From NCBI GenBank assembly GCA_002862125.1, contig PHSP01000001.1, positions 682,001 to 746,000 of the forward strand: a stretch of DNA of 64,000 bases, read 5' to 3'. The notes beneath the pieces are model-generated. The model worked only from the letters and a program-made list of their open reading frames with translations. It did not search any database and was not told where the DNA came from. A program made the position numbers and the translations under genes. This DNA comes from Methylobacter sp. KS41. Lineage in GTDB: Bacteria; Pseudomonadota; Gammaproteobacteria; Methylococcales; Methylomonadaceae. Below are positions 28,001 through 37,032 of the stretch, one piece after another. Position 1 is the stretch's first letter, and the number at the start of each line of letters is the position of its first letter.

Positions 28001-29168
28001 TGGCCATTTGATAATCCCGGATCTCACCGCCATGTTCTTTGCTACGAAAGGCGGAAAAACCGGCTTCCTGGCATACATCAAACCCGAACCTCCAGTTTCA
28101 TTTTCATTTGTCGATGTGAAGTGGGTGCTCATTGGTCAGAACGTCGCGTTGCCTACTGAGCTTGCCAAAGGCATCTTGAGTATCGCCCCGGATCCCGATC
28201 ATGACGGGATTTCGAAAAGTATAGGGGAAGCTGTTAAAGGAAAAGAACTGTACATCGGAACCGACGGTCTCCACGCGGAATGGCTCTTTGCCGCCGGACT
28301 CTCCATTGCTTCGGAATCGTTCAGCGGCAAGTTTCTTTTTCACGATGGCCGGCAATATGGCATGAGCCTTCAGGGGACAATGCTAAAAGAGTGGTTTGGG
28401 TACGATCTGGCCATTTCAGTACTCTACGTAAAGGGAAGTCGACCGGCCGAGGATCGGCTATTTCTTTCCTTCACTGTGCCGAAGGTCGCGATTGGCACCT
28501 TCAACTTCATGGGGGGCGTGATTGATCTAGGCGTCGTGATGAACGGTGGCTTCCTGATCGATGTCGGCTTCCCGCATTTGCTGCCCAGTGGCAGTGGAGG
28601 GCGAGACTGGAATCGTGCCTTGGGCGCCATCGTCACTCCGTTTCAAGGCTCCGGCGGGCTTTATCTGCGCAAGGAGATCGCGAGTATCGAAAACGGCGCA
28701 GTTGTCAGCCTGATGGGGGGATATGCCCTACAGGCAGGTTTGGGCGCCAGTTTTGGGGGAGGCGTCTTCACGGCTTGGGTAACTGCGGGCCTCTACGTAA
28801 TCACCGAGGGACACTTTGCTTTCAAGAGGGAGAATTTGGACACACTAACCGGCCTGCGGTTGGTGGGCGCGGTTGGTATTCTGGTACAAGGCGCAGCGGC
28901 GCTAGACTGGTGGATCATCTCCGTCCGTGTCGACGTGAGGGCCGAAGCTGAAGCACGGCTGATCCTGGCATGGGGAATCGATCCGATTGACCCTCCTGAG
29001 CACATACCAGAAGACCCAAATCCGGTTTCTGTCAATCTGGAATTCGTTCTAATCGCAAGTGCTTCGGCCCGTGCGTGCATTGGTTCCGGGCCATTCAAGT
29101 TGTGCAAGGGTATCAGCGTAACAGTGCCCATGCACTTTAACCAGCCGTTGAAAATAGGAAGGAGCTAA
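25035..29168 (+). CDS. Giant protein of unknown function (1377 aa)
   Basis: I do not recognise this protein. It has no signal peptide, and composition is rich in predicted beta-strands. The N-terminal 500 residues alternate strands and loops (MRLRLLGLEFPVSGG onward). A middle part (about 500-1000) has repeated hydrophobic-polar strands. The C-terminal third is Gly-rich with hydrophobic stretches (GGFLIDVGFPHLLPSG, MGGYALQAGLGASFGGGVFT), then VRVDVRAEAEARLILAWG. The ATG at 25035 has GAGG eight bases upstream. A GTG at 25026 is the alternative. The next gene begins three bases after the stop, so the pair is co-translated. Beta-rich giant proteins near a lipoprotein can be surface or envelope structures, but location cannot be proven here. 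Confidence 0.55.
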   Translation: MMRLRLLGLEFPVSGGQIQPPTDHRVEMVPAYSGGTITDNKLSFQALLVIRGVYSLYFNVSNVTLRHEDGELQVPEDGLVKCLFFRLWRDPLRAPLGGPALVVELGPIRLAKTGQMDDWAIYVKNGELKVRISGAIPVIQPDEGVPLIVGSGNFAEDTSGIHLNLGEGIVTVPSGWLSCDCFASAKMKSQTGEIMDVRAFRRTLAAQDLMLALNSRTDQLDVIMQPVETDQPLVLHAEYEDDGAILGGLGVKKYHLKLRFSPGEDRKAKLSGIWLEPTIVEGTVELICYGLADASNQAERWKVQEPISLVIRLMEGETMPGCLLIAAENGLKRPTHRSSEAIGNMHGGVPKIEWLGLSSGYLVCDRAEPGPASEQLPIDDALFFKHTVPWLELNTPTLTHPKAGDSYRPNNVLGTSSLWEFSNASAGTPILPNLVLDKAGELAVAFRKDLDKKIHELGHKLQSARHASNMTEQPVDHAPPLQIQRLFQYSQSPPFFRVQSVSESAIRLNKYSVIREFGPIQVMMPIDPELPIDYVVIPKNDPNFKFQGDFSFALDPEVGSLKLGGQPDGINNILGIVKLGISKTLADVLGAIKQSKLSEGIDPNVLDNPGWVGLVMFGVALDFSNFPILTRLVDNLSMQYVSLSPSASDQAFSVSGRVKWKNQNTDTDDYDRDKEVRFQVKKVDLAWIDRRLRQFHVESSLTFAGAFGLLIPDGKDLPEISIIGSYSDLNGKSAFRFLGQSSDPIPLLPRIEDPSQWFGPIEQISIERAEITESGGDVAIQLDGTVKLHSVPLPNFENAVQAVPDQHANFRGLGINIPHLDGHNPNIARWLSLNYPSLKFDAKLPQFKFFGIEALDLKVRSIGLDWEGKFPWTSLVPIGGKLDDKMEKAFLMDVRLNLMKLPELFAKSLQGLAFDLSMGFGLGSNTHDPYFDEKRFNVGITAVGFEKLHLDLMRFLEIEADELELGVIDFGGADQVPILKLVRAKVSILGHLIIPDLTAMFFATKGGKTGFLAYIKPEPPVSFSFVDVKWVLIGQNVALPTELAKGILSIAPDPDHDGISKSIGEAVKGKELYIGTDGLHAEWLFAAGLSIASESFSGKFLFHDGRQYGMSLQGTMLKEWFGYDLAISVLYVKGSRPAEDRLFLSFTVPKVAIGTFNFMGGVIDLGVVMNGGFLIDVGFPHLLPSGSGGRDWNRALGAIVTPFQGSGGLYLRKEIASIENGAVVSLMGGYALQAGLGASFGGGVFTAWVTAGLYVITEGHFAFKRENLDTLTGLRLVGAVGILVQGAAALDWWIISVRVDVRAEAEARLILAWGIDPIDPPEHIPEDPNPVSVNLEFVLIASASARACIGSGPFKLCKGISVTVPMHFNQPLKIGRS

Positions 29169-29171
29169 ATC

Positions 29172-32100
29172 ATGGAAAAAACGAAAATCATCGTTACCGT
29201 GGACTTCTTCCATAGGGACTGGCATTTACCGACCGGAGAGCTTTGGCTTTTTGTCCGGCCACTAGTGAAGCTAGGTCCGCTTGGCGACGCTCACGAATAT
29301 GATGAACTTCAGCGATGGATAGTCAGCAATTCGACTGGCCGCCCGCTATTCGACTACGATCTGGCTCAATGCTCGGAACATAGTGAAGACGCTGAAGGGA
29401 ATCAAGACCGTTTTATCCATGTCAACTTTTGCTCAGATACCAATCTTCGATTGGTAATTGATCGAGAGAACCAGGATCCTGTGGAACTCTACAACGACCG
29501 ACTCACAGGGCCTATCATCATTGACGCCCCAGGGTTTCGGATACTCAACCGTCCGGATATTAATCTACCTCAAAGCAACGAAGAACTGCATCGCAATCCT
29601 GTAGATATCAATTCAGGACCCTTTGCCTGTAGCTATAACACGGCAATATACGATGCACTCTACGGAAAAGGTCGTGCACAAGGCGTGTCGATTGCCGACC
29701 TTGCTGCTTGGCTCGACATGGGACTCAGCGGTGGAACCCGGATGTGGATCAATGGAAATGTTGCTGAGCCAGATACGCTGGACAAAGTTCAACTGATGTC
29801 GGTACCGTCAAATAATGACGAGCGGGGCGATTCGACGAATCTTCACTGCCTCAATGGGTTGGGATTTAAACTTGGGACGAAAATCAACATCGACCAACTC
29901 AAATCCATCATGGGACTGAAGATCAAACTTGAGGATAGAAACGGCGAAATCTGTACACTCGATTTGGGAGGGACTCCTAATTCCAAGAAGTTTCTCGAAG
30001 ACTATTTCAAGGCTCTGGGCGATTTAGACCAAGAAATGCCAAAAGCTGTATGGCATTCTGACGCACAGGCGAAAATTTACATCGTCGATATTCCGCAGGC
30101 CTTGGCGGCTTCCCAATCATCGGACCAAACCTGGTTCAAATTCGGTCAACCAGCCGGAACCGGCAATGCAAACAGCTCATCAGCCAGAAAAGCTTTTTCT
30201 CTCCGGCGTCTGGCTGTACGCCATAAGGATCTCTCATCAATTAACCGCTCCAACCTTCCTGATAAGCTGGAATATCTGCTCTGGCCATCTTATCCAGCAA
30301 GCCTGGTGATCTACCGTCGATTTCCTTACCCTAATGGAACAAAACGTGTTCTCCTTCATCTGGTTACCACGGCAGACGGGGCTGATTTATGGGACGAGTT
30401 GGAAAAATCCAGGCCCTTTGTACTGCTGAACGACAAGGATGAACAAATTAATTTGGAGATAGTGGGCTTATATAACCTTCCTTGGGACCGCATCGACGAA
30501 CCGCAAGATAGCAAGAAGACACTTCTTTTTTTGTACGAAGGAGATGCGGTTCCCCTTGGCGCCGTGCGTGTACTTATTCAGGCAATGCGGATAACAGCGA
30601 ACCGCAAAACCCTTACGCCCGGCAATCCGAGTGTCGAATGGGAATGGTTCAGACCTGAAGATTGGAAACCAGAAATTGAATTCATCGAGCGCCTAAGTCT
30701 TGAGTCGACGGGAATTGACCCTAAGAGCCTGGTTCCGGCAGTTTACTTCGATGATGACGTTCAGTTCCGTCCTGCTACGACAGCCTCCCGCTTCGAGGGA
30801 GTTTTGGAGGTCATTTACGAGCGCCCCAGCGACTTAGGAGATGGTTGTCAGGTAACGCCGAAGGATAATCTTCTCGACGACCTCGTCAATTTCAACGGAC
30901 TCAACATTTTCAAGACTTGGCAAAACGGTAGCCGGGAGTATGTCAATCGGAACAAAGAGACCTACCCGATTTTTTCCAATGCTTGCAATGACTGTGTTCC
31001 ATCACTGATCAAGCAGTCCTACTATTTTGGCGGTAATGAGACGATAGAGCCACCCATAGATGCAAATCTCCAGGAATTTTATAGAAGTCTGTATGCCAAG
31101 ATTGGCAACGAACGTCTATTGGACTTCGACCTTGAGCATACCTATGGCCTGAGATTGGTACCCAAAGGAGATAGTTGCGTCTCTACGAAAACGCCCTTTG
31201 ACTGGCCGCCCGTCCTTCCTTGCGGGATTCAGTTTAAAGATCGGCCAGATGATCCTCCGGAAAAAGCAAGGACCTTCCTGACCGTGTGTTATGTCGGCGG
31301 AAAGGACGGTGAAGCCGAGACAGCGACGCTGATTTTCGACCTGGAAGTGCTTCGTTCAGGTTACATCGAAAATCACCCCAGCAAGGCTAACAACAAGGCG
31401 CACCAACTAGCCTGGCAGACAGTGGCAGAGTTGAGGTATGCCGACGAAATAGTGTTAGTCGCCAGAGGCCGTCGTTTTAACTTCAAGAATGCATTGAAGA
31501 ATCAAGCCCAGGGTGTTGCGGGTGGTATACAGGATGTCGAAATGCCACATGGAGGTAAATGGGATCATCTGAAAGGTCCCGTGCAGGAACTTTGCCGAAA
31601 GCTCTTGAGCTCGGAAGACGGGATTGATAATACAGTTAGCCTGGAACTCACTGCCCCCAATGATAAGGATAAATTGTTCAAAGTCTGCCATGTGATGGAA
31701 TTTCGGCTGCAGATCAAGCGGCGGGAAAACTCAGTTCCCGATCTTCCAGCCCAAGGAGCAGAATTGGTCACGCCAATCATCGAACCCTGCGCGGATGGCG
31801 TTCGGTTCCTGAGAACCGATCACCCAATGGCTGAGCGCACTTACGAGCAATGGCGTGAGACTATTCTACGCGCCGAAAGCTCGATCACACCAGTCGTGAA
31901 AAGCGATGATACGAAAAGATTCAGAGAGCTTCTTCGAGAAAGCGGTGAATGGTTCGTGCCGCAGGGACTGGCCACGCCAGATGAAGGACAGGTAGTACCT
32001 TCAATGATTCCCTTCGGTTTCCTTCCACTAGCTGAATATCCTGGACTAGGCCACCAAACCGATACTGCCCTACGGCACTACCTGATAGTGTTGCAACTGG

Positions 32101-33980
32101 TGCTGGATTGCAGCGTGGTATCTTGGGTCGATAGGAAAAAGAATGATTGGGCAAAGCACTTTGAAAATTTACAGAATGTCGAGAGAGAAGTGACAGGACT
32201 GATGGAAAAGCTCGCAAGAGTTCTAATGCGCCCACTTCCAGATCCTAATGACAAAGACTTGGAATCGGAAATTGAAATCCATTCGGCTCTCAAGAGTTTG
32301 CGTGATCCAAACAATCACATCTACGAAATATTAGCACTCAGTCTTCGCAAACAGCCGGCTCTGTTTAGTTCCTCTAAGGCATTTCTATACACCCAGCTTC
32401 GAGCCGATGGAAAGAACCTGCCTCGGGATTTGTTCTCCATGGTTTCTCAAAAGAAAATTGATAATGCGTTGACGGACAAGGGTCTTTGCAGCTATGCCGA
32501 CGGGTTTCAATTTCCCCTCGAAGCTACAGATACATTGGGTTTCTTAGAAGCTTTGGATGACCTCGTCTACGACAATGAGTTTGAAGTGGGAAATTTCAAG
32601 TTAGAGAGTTTTGAGGGTGAGTTCGATCATACGGAGCGAAGACCCAAATTCGGTTCAATCCCAATCGCGAACAATCTTCTTTACCTACCAGGCGGCATAC
32701 AGCATCTTAGATCGCCAGGGTTGATTCCACCGAAGGTATTCTTGGCATCGCGGGCACCAGTAAAAGCACCTATTCTCGTGTGGAGTGGTCACATAGGAAA
32801 ATGCCAAGATCAAGATTGGCAAATAAGCCTGAAGAAATTATCGAATATTAGGATGCGTGCGGGTGAACTCATCTCCACCACGAATACCAAGGATACACTC
32901 GAACCAGTCGGATTTGGATGGAGCGGTAACCGATCAGAGCGTATGGATGATTATATCGCGACTTTTATCTATGAAATCCATGCGGACGAAGAAGCTTCGG
33001 GGCAGTTTTGGACAAATGCGTTCCAGAACGACAGTATTCGCCTTTACCTAGAAAGTGATGAGTTAGACGGCCCTGCCCATGCAAAGGCTGATCAGCAGAT
33101 GACGCTAAGTGTCCCTGATTTTATCCTAAGTATTTTGGATGGTAAACCACTTGTATCGCGAGCTGATCTAGGCGATTTTATTGAAAATGATCTATTGAAG
33201 TTCGTAACTGAGCAGTTAATCAGGCCCGCTGAGTCACCCAAGCTTCCTACGACCAATCCCGTAGCAAAAATCCACCTGTGTACACCGAATCAGCTCGATC
33301 AGCATACACAATTCGACGTAAATGTTAGTAGCACGGATATCAGTCTTATTGAGGCACTTATTCTTCGCCCGAATGTCGAAAAGAACGACCTATTTTACAT
33401 CTTGGTCAACCTTCAGCTGCCGGTTTGGCACCGGTATCGACTCAAACTTGTCCACACCAGAAATGTGGAACCCAATTGCGTCCAGTCTGATCCCTTCGAA
33501 ATGCGGCGTTGCTTTGCGCAAGAATTCGGCAACTTAAGAGAACAGGAAAGTCCTTCTGGCTATGTATCGTGGTCCATTGAGAATGAAGTTCTAAAAGATC
33601 CAGTCTGTGTTCCCAGGGAAATGACTACAACACAACTGATTGAATTGGTCCTCGTCACACCTGGCATTCTTCCACGCGAATCATCTTCCAAGTGGAAAAA
33701 TTACCGACTGGTAGTATCTGTCTACCACGAGCAGTTAGAAGTCATTCAGGTTGCAACAGCAGACAACCTAAGCGGGAGTGAAGAAACCAACGGTGTCTCG
33801 TATGCTAAATTTTTACTACAACGCGAGATCGCGTCTGAAGAAGACTTACGTATTGCATATGAATGGTTCGCTGATCCTTACTTGGACTTCTCGGTAACCT
33901 TTCAATGGTTCTCCGTGACAAACAGATGTTTCCTGACTTTGGAGCGTCGACGGGTTAAGGTGGCGTTGTCGTCGAAATAG
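29172..33980 (+). CDS. Giant protein of unknown function (1602 aa)
   Basis: I do not recognise this protein. It starts MEKTKIIVTVDFFHRDWHLP, lacks a signal peptide and transmembrane segments, and is acidic and soluble-looking over its full length. A notable part near residues 150-300 (SYNTAIYDALYGKGRAQGVS) precedes a region with Asp/Asn-rich loops. The centre has paired Cys (NACNDCVPS). No nucleotide-binding or catalytic signature was found. A strong GGAAGGAG lies nine bases before the ATG, and the gene follows the 1377-aa gene by three bases, so the two products are probably made in similar amounts and act together. It ends the plus-strand operon. Confidence 0.55.
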   Translation: MEKTKIIVTVDFFHRDWHLPTGELWLFVRPLVKLGPLGDAHEYDELQRWIVSNSTGRPLFDYDLAQCSEHSEDAEGNQDRFIHVNFCSDTNLRLVIDRENQDPVELYNDRLTGPIIIDAPGFRILNRPDINLPQSNEELHRNPVDINSGPFACSYNTAIYDALYGKGRAQGVSIADLAAWLDMGLSGGTRMWINGNVAEPDTLDKVQLMSVPSNNDERGDSTNLHCLNGLGFKLGTKINIDQLKSIMGLKIKLEDRNGEICTLDLGGTPNSKKFLEDYFKALGDLDQEMPKAVWHSDAQAKIYIVDIPQALAASQSSDQTWFKFGQPAGTGNANSSSARKAFSLRRLAVRHKDLSSINRSNLPDKLEYLLWPSYPASLVIYRRFPYPNGTKRVLLHLVTTADGADLWDELEKSRPFVLLNDKDEQINLEIVGLYNLPWDRIDEPQDSKKTLLFLYEGDAVPLGAVRVLIQAMRITANRKTLTPGNPSVEWEWFRPEDWKPEIEFIERLSLESTGIDPKSLVPAVYFDDDVQFRPATTASRFEGVLEVIYERPSDLGDGCQVTPKDNLLDDLVNFNGLNIFKTWQNGSREYVNRNKETYPIFSNACNDCVPSLIKQSYYFGGNETIEPPIDANLQEFYRSLYAKIGNERLLDFDLEHTYGLRLVPKGDSCVSTKTPFDWPPVLPCGIQFKDRPDDPPEKARTFLTVCYVGGKDGEAETATLIFDLEVLRSGYIENHPSKANNKAHQLAWQTVAELRYADEIVLVARGRRFNFKNALKNQAQGVAGGIQDVEMPHGGKWDHLKGPVQELCRKLLSSEDGIDNTVSLELTAPNDKDKLFKVCHVMEFRLQIKRRENSVPDLPAQGAELVTPIIEPCADGVRFLRTDHPMAERTYEQWRETILRAESSITPVVKSDDTKRFRELLRESGEWFVPQGLATPDEGQVVPSMIPFGFLPLAEYPGLGHQTDTALRHYLIVLQLVLDCSVVSWVDRKKNDWAKHFENLQNVEREVTGLMEKLARVLMRPLPDPNDKDLESEIEIHSALKSLRDPNNHIYEILALSLRKQPALFSSSKAFLYTQLRADGKNLPRDLFSMVSQKKIDNALTDKGLCSYADGFQFPLEATDTLGFLEALDDLVYDNEFEVGNFKLESFEGEFDHTERRPKFGSIPIANNLLYLPGGIQHLRSPGLIPPKVFLASRAPVKAPILVWSGHIGKCQDQDWQISLKKLSNIRMRAGELISTTNTKDTLEPVGFGWSGNRSERMDDYIATFIYEIHADEEASGQFWTNAFQNDSIRLYLESDELDGPAHAKADQQMTLSVPDFILSILDGKPLVSRADLGDFIENDLLKFVTEQLIRPAESPKLPTTNPVAKIHLCTPNQLDQHTQFDVNVSSTDISLIEALILRPNVEKNDLFYILVNLQLPVWHRYRLKLVHTRNVEPNCVQSDPFEMRRCFAQEFGNLREQESPSGYVSWSIENEVLKDPVCVPREMTTTQLIELVLVTPGILPRESSSKWKNYRLVVSVYHEQLEVIQVATADNLSGSEETNGVSYAKFLLQREIASEEDLRIAYEWFADPYLDFSVTFQWFSVTNRCFLTLERRRVKVALSSK

Positions 33981-34196
33981 TAAAGACTTCGGCGAGGACA
34001 AAATTTGCGATACTCTGGTCAGGCATTGCTGCTTAACATCGCTGCAATATCGGCCTTTTGCCGTCGAAACCAATAACCACATTCGCTTTATCCTAAATGC
34101 GGTGTAATCGTACTCATGCGTACCAATAATGCAGTTACATTTCTTTAGTCGATCCGCAATTTCGAGCCCAATTCTGATGGCAGTTTCCCTTTTCAT
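33981..34196 (-). pseudogene. Truncated gene at the edge of the inserted block
   Basis: An ATG at 34196 overlaps the stop of the preceding Cys-rich gene (ATGA) in the style of a coupled operon gene. It starts a convincing frame, MKRETAIRIGLEIADRLKKC, then NCIIGTHEYDYTAFRIKRM. The frame then runs without obvious relatedness and would continue antisense into the 1602-aa gene. I infer that a small PRTRC-tail gene was cut when the plus-strand operon arrived, with the break somewhere in 33981-34090. The lost 3' part was not found upstream of ThiF. Confidence 0.4.
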
Positions 34197-34489
34197 ACCG
34201 CACTCCCAACACGCTTATTCCATGCAGCGTCAGTTGGCTCATCCAGCCACCCAAGCCGATGAAAAATTTCTAACTGATAGTCTCTTGCCCCTCGGCACAG
34301 ATAATCTTCTTTCTTCCCATGAAGCCGTGGATGATGACAAATCTGCGATGCTTCCGTTAGGCATCGGCGCCGAACCATATCGGCAATATCCGGCGCGGCA
34401 TCTCGGCCTTTATCATCCTTGTTGAAAGGACATGTCGGGCATTTGCTCTTCATAACTGGCCAACCGGAAATGTTGGTTGTTTTATGCAT
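34193..34489 (-). CDS. Small Cys/His-rich protein
   Basis: This 98-aa protein has CPTCPFN near the N-terminus, a second cluster SQICHHPRLHG, and then YLCRGARDYQLEIFHRLGWL. Spacing of Cys and His suggests one zinc site or a thiol cluster. Similar short Cys-rich proteins with CxxCPF and CRGARD motifs occur on plasmids and phages, function unknown. The start at 34489 is two bases after the previous stop. An internal ATG at 34453 is possible. It is part of the minus-strand PRTRC-associated operon. Confidence 0.55.
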   Translation of the reverse strand: MHKTTNISGWPVMKSKCPTCPFNKDDKGRDAAPDIADMVRRRCLTEASQICHHPRLHGKKEDYLCRGARDYQLEIFHRLGWLDEPTDAAWNKRVGSAV

Positions 34490-34491
34490 AC

Positions 34492-35886
34492 TTACCAGCG
34501 CGAAAACCCATCAAAGAACTGACCTTGTCGATCAATGAACTCGAACATCATTTTCCGGTTTGAGTGCGGATCACTGCATGCTTTGGCACACGTCGAAACG
34601 ATATCCCGATAAATGGGCGCCGGAATCAATTTAACGCCATCAAAATTCATCAGCATTTTATTTCCAATTTTCTCAGCAGAATTGCTTCCACGAGCAAACA
34701 TAATGATATTTGGCAATTCGCCACAGGCTTTGAATATGACATACCGCCAACTTGGATCGGCATTACCTTTTTCTGGAATTACCTCAATCGAGTAGACCAA
34801 ATCCCCGCCATGGGTCAGAAGATCGTATGCCTCTGTGATTTTAGTCGGTTTCTCTCCAAATAAAACGCAAGGACCAACAGCATCGAAATCATAGAATCGT
34901 TCGCTTTCCTCAAGCCCTAGCATTTGCTTCAATGCGTCAATTTTCTCATCAGGTAATTTGGCGACCTTCGAAACAAATCGTTGCAGTTGCTTTGCAGTAA
35001 TGCCGACTGCCTTTGCGATTTCAGTAGCTGAGTTTGGCCAGCAATCCATCATCAATTTGGTTTTTTCAGCACATGCCTCTTCCAAACCGTCCCTCTCAAA
35101 ACCTGCGGAATCATCACTGTCATGACCATCAATTTCTTGTCCTCCAGTAACCAGCCAGGTAACACCATCTTCCTTACTAAACGTTCTATTCCCTACCGGA
35201 ACCGCATTAACTTCCCACGATGAAAGCCACTGGCCGGGTTTCCAGTCCATTTGTGACAAATCCAAATAGCATTCCACTTTCTTAACAGGCAAAGCCATCC
35301 ATTTTTCAGCGGCTTCTCGAACGGATTTATTACCAGCCCAAGACCATCTTTTATTTTCGACGTGCTGATTATGTCCTTTGTAAGCATAAGCATTCAGAGC
35401 TTCCAGATTATAGAAATCTTTGGCATTGTTCCGGGCAAGCCAACCGAATCTCATTACCTCATCTTGAGCGGCCCGTAAAGAACCGGATAGCTTTTTGTCG
35501 CCTTTTTCAGCGATTACGACTTCCACTCCCAGCTTCTTTAAGTTGATCTTGAGATCAGGGCAGGATTCAGCCACGTTCCTATTGATTTTCAAAATATCTG
35601 GGCATCCTCTCAACCCAGTTCCGTTTGACCAAGCCACGATCAATAAACCAAGGAATGACCGCGGAGCATCATTACGTGAGAATGTATACCAATGGAATTG
35701 AGTTCCAGGAACGGTCAATCCATACAGGATCAGAGGCTTTAAACCAAATCGGGCGGCATCTGATAAAGTGATGGTCTCCCCAGTGAAAACAATCCCATGC
35801 TCAGGATGCTCAAAGACGTGTTTTGCTATGGCAGCGTAGAAATGATGCTCCCTGGTTGCGACATTGGATTCCGACATTTTAAGCAT
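34492..35886 (-). CDS. Unknown protein in PRTRC operon, possible HTH
   Basis: This 464-aa protein is not recognised. Residues about 295-335 (SATEIAKAVGITAKQLQRFV, then SKVAKLPDEKIDALKQMLG) look like a helix-turn-helix of the Cro/C1 type. The flanking regions are mixed alpha/beta, with an N-terminal domain holding YAYKGHNQHV and a C-terminal domain holding VGPCVLFGEKPTKI. The ATG at 35886 overlaps the preceding stop. A second ATG at 35877 is possible. Position after protein A and a winged-helix gene suggests a role in plasmid or element maintenance. This is inference. Confidence 0.45.
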   Translation of the reverse strand: MLKMSESNVATREHHFYAAIAKHVFEHPEHGIVFTGETITLSDAARFGLKPLILYGLTVPGTQFHWYTFSRNDAPRSFLGLLIVAWSNGTGLRGCPDILKINRNVAESCPDLKINLKKLGVEVVIAEKGDKKLSGSLRAAQDEVMRFGWLARNNAKDFYNLEALNAYAYKGHNQHVENKRWSWAGNKSVREAAEKWMALPVKKVECYLDLSQMDWKPGQWLSSWEVNAVPVGNRTFSKEDGVTWLVTGGQEIDGHDSDDSAGFERDGLEEACAEKTKLMMDCWPNSATEIAKAVGITAKQLQRFVSKVAKLPDEKIDALKQMLGLEESERFYDFDAVGPCVLFGEKPTKITEAYDLLTHGGDLVYSIEVIPEKGNADPSWRYVIFKACGELPNIIMFARGSNSAEKIGNKMLMNFDGVKLIPAPIYRDIVSTCAKACSDPHSNRKMMFEFIDRQGQFFDGFSRW

Positions 35887-36109
35887 CCATTTTTTCTGCT
35901 AATTTGTAACGCCCATTGCCTTCGCGAACAGCGCCAATTCGTTTCAGAATTGGGTTGATCGCACTGCTTTGCGGGTAACTATCGCGAATGCACCAGTCTT
36001 CTCCGATTCGCCGCGCTATCTCTGTTGGCCCCAACGCTTCCTTCGCATTTTGAAGAATAACTAAAACAGCCTCATCGCGAGGATTACGCCCCTTATCATT
36101 ACCAGCCAT
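35879..36109 (-). CDS. Small winged-helix DNA-binding protein
   Basis: This 76-aa protein from the ATG at 36109 (AAGGAG six bases upstream) overlaps the end of protein A by 11 bases. The sequence LVILQNAKEALGPTEIARRI, then SAINPILKRIGAVREGNGRY, has the shape of a winged helix: recognition helix at GPTEIARRIGE, wing at REGNGRYKL. Likely a local regulator. A longer in-frame start at 36208 lies inside the protein A gene and is not favoured. Confidence 0.55.
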   Translation of the reverse strand: MAGNDKGRNPRDEAVLVILQNAKEALGPTEIARRIGEDWCIRDSYPQSSAINPILKRIGAVREGNGRYKLAEKMDA

Positions 36110-36749
36110 CCAATTTCTCCTTTGAAAAATACCGCCGAAAATCCGAGCACTCAAAAAAATGCCCATTAACCACGATCCGCGTGGCAAATGTCGGCTCTCC
36201 GGAATCACAATTGCCTACAACGCCCGCGATATAGAAACCGCCGATATCGGACTTATCGTCTGCCTTGGAAAAGAACGCCGGCATACTCCCATGCGAATGC
36301 AGATCCATGACCAACTCGTATTCGTCAGGCAGCACATTCCGGTAGGAAATATGCCTAGTACTAGATGAAATCGTATCCAGCTCGTAAAGCGCATATTCCT
36401 TGCGAATTTTATCCCACACCACCAAGCCAGCCCATTCGTATTCGGCGCAAAGGAACGTCTTTTCACAAACGTCTTGCAAAATCCGTTTCGGAATTTGGCC
36501 ATGCGTCAACCGGACACCGACTGCGCCTATTCTGCCATAGGGTAACTTGATCGATGACTTCGCCACCGGCAACCGAACTTCCAATACCGGATTGATCGCT
36601 TCGACATATACGCCATCACCGGCAATCACGAATCGGTGCTTGCCTGTTTCAGGTTTCGGTAACGCTTCGCCATGCAACGACTGCATCAGAGTTGGCGTTT
36701 CACCAAAAACAATTTGGTCGCGCCGGTCGGTTAGGTAGCTAGTCATCAT
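36099..36749 (-). CDS. PRTRC system protein A (JAMM/Mov34 peptidase fold)
   Basis: This 216-aa protein contains a complete JAMM zinc motif: H151 and H153 in LHSHGS, seven residues, then S161 and D164 (SKAD), the H-x-H-x7-S-x2-D pattern of isopeptidases. Upstream strands (VEAINPVLEVRLPVAKSSIK) and the downstream GGFYIAGVVGN match the PRTRC protein A family. By analogy with other JAMM proteins it may cleave isopeptide or C-terminal bonds of a protein handled by the ThiF enzyme. No substrate is established. The ATG at 36749 overlaps the stop of the upstream gene by 11 bases. ATG 36746 is equally possible. Confidence 0.85.
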   Translation of the reverse strand: MMTSYLTDRRDQIVFGETPTLMQSLHGEALPKPETGKHRFVIAGDGVYVEAINPVLEVRLPVAKSSIKLPYGRIGAVGVRLTHGQIPKRILQDVCEKTFLCAEYEWAGLVVWDKIRKEYALYELDTISSSTRHISYRNVLPDEYELVMDLHSHGSMPAFFSKADDKSDIGGFYIAGVVGNCDSGEPTFATRIVVNGHFFECSDFRRYFSKEKLDGW

Positions 36750-37026
36750 GGGCCATGATCCTGCCGTCAAAAATGCAGTTCAGTTTCTCGTTCAGATAAT
36801 CAATCTCAAAGCCTTCCATTGGTAACGGATTGCCGGAATGCCGATTACATTCCGTGAAATCTATCCCTGCCTCGTGAGCACGACGACAGGTTTTAATATA
36901 AGCCTGCATGATCCCTGCAAATTCAATGAACGGATGATTGTTAACTCCAATCGCTTGTCGATAAAAATCGTCCACGATTACATCCATTTTCTTTAGCGCA
37001 ATTTCTCTCTCTTCTTGATTAAGCAT
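36739..37026 (-). CDS. Hypothetical 95-aa protein in PRTRC operon
   Basis: A mainly helical protein (MLNQEEREIALKKMDVIVDD) with ECNRHSGNPLPMEGFEI in the middle. No known family was recognised. Tight spacing with both neighbours and an overlap with protein A support that it is a real operon gene. Confidence 0.45.
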   Translation of the reverse strand: MLNQEEREIALKKMDVIVDDFYRQAIGVNNHPFIEFAGIMQAYIKTCRRAHEAGIDFTECNRHSGNPLPMEGFEIDYLNEKLNCIFDGRIMAHDD

Positions 37027-37032
37027 TTTTAA

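Noticed and set aside
33846-34196. A 116-aa minus-strand gene in full
   Set aside because: Only its first part (about 40 residues) looks coding. The rest is antisense to the 1602-aa gene.
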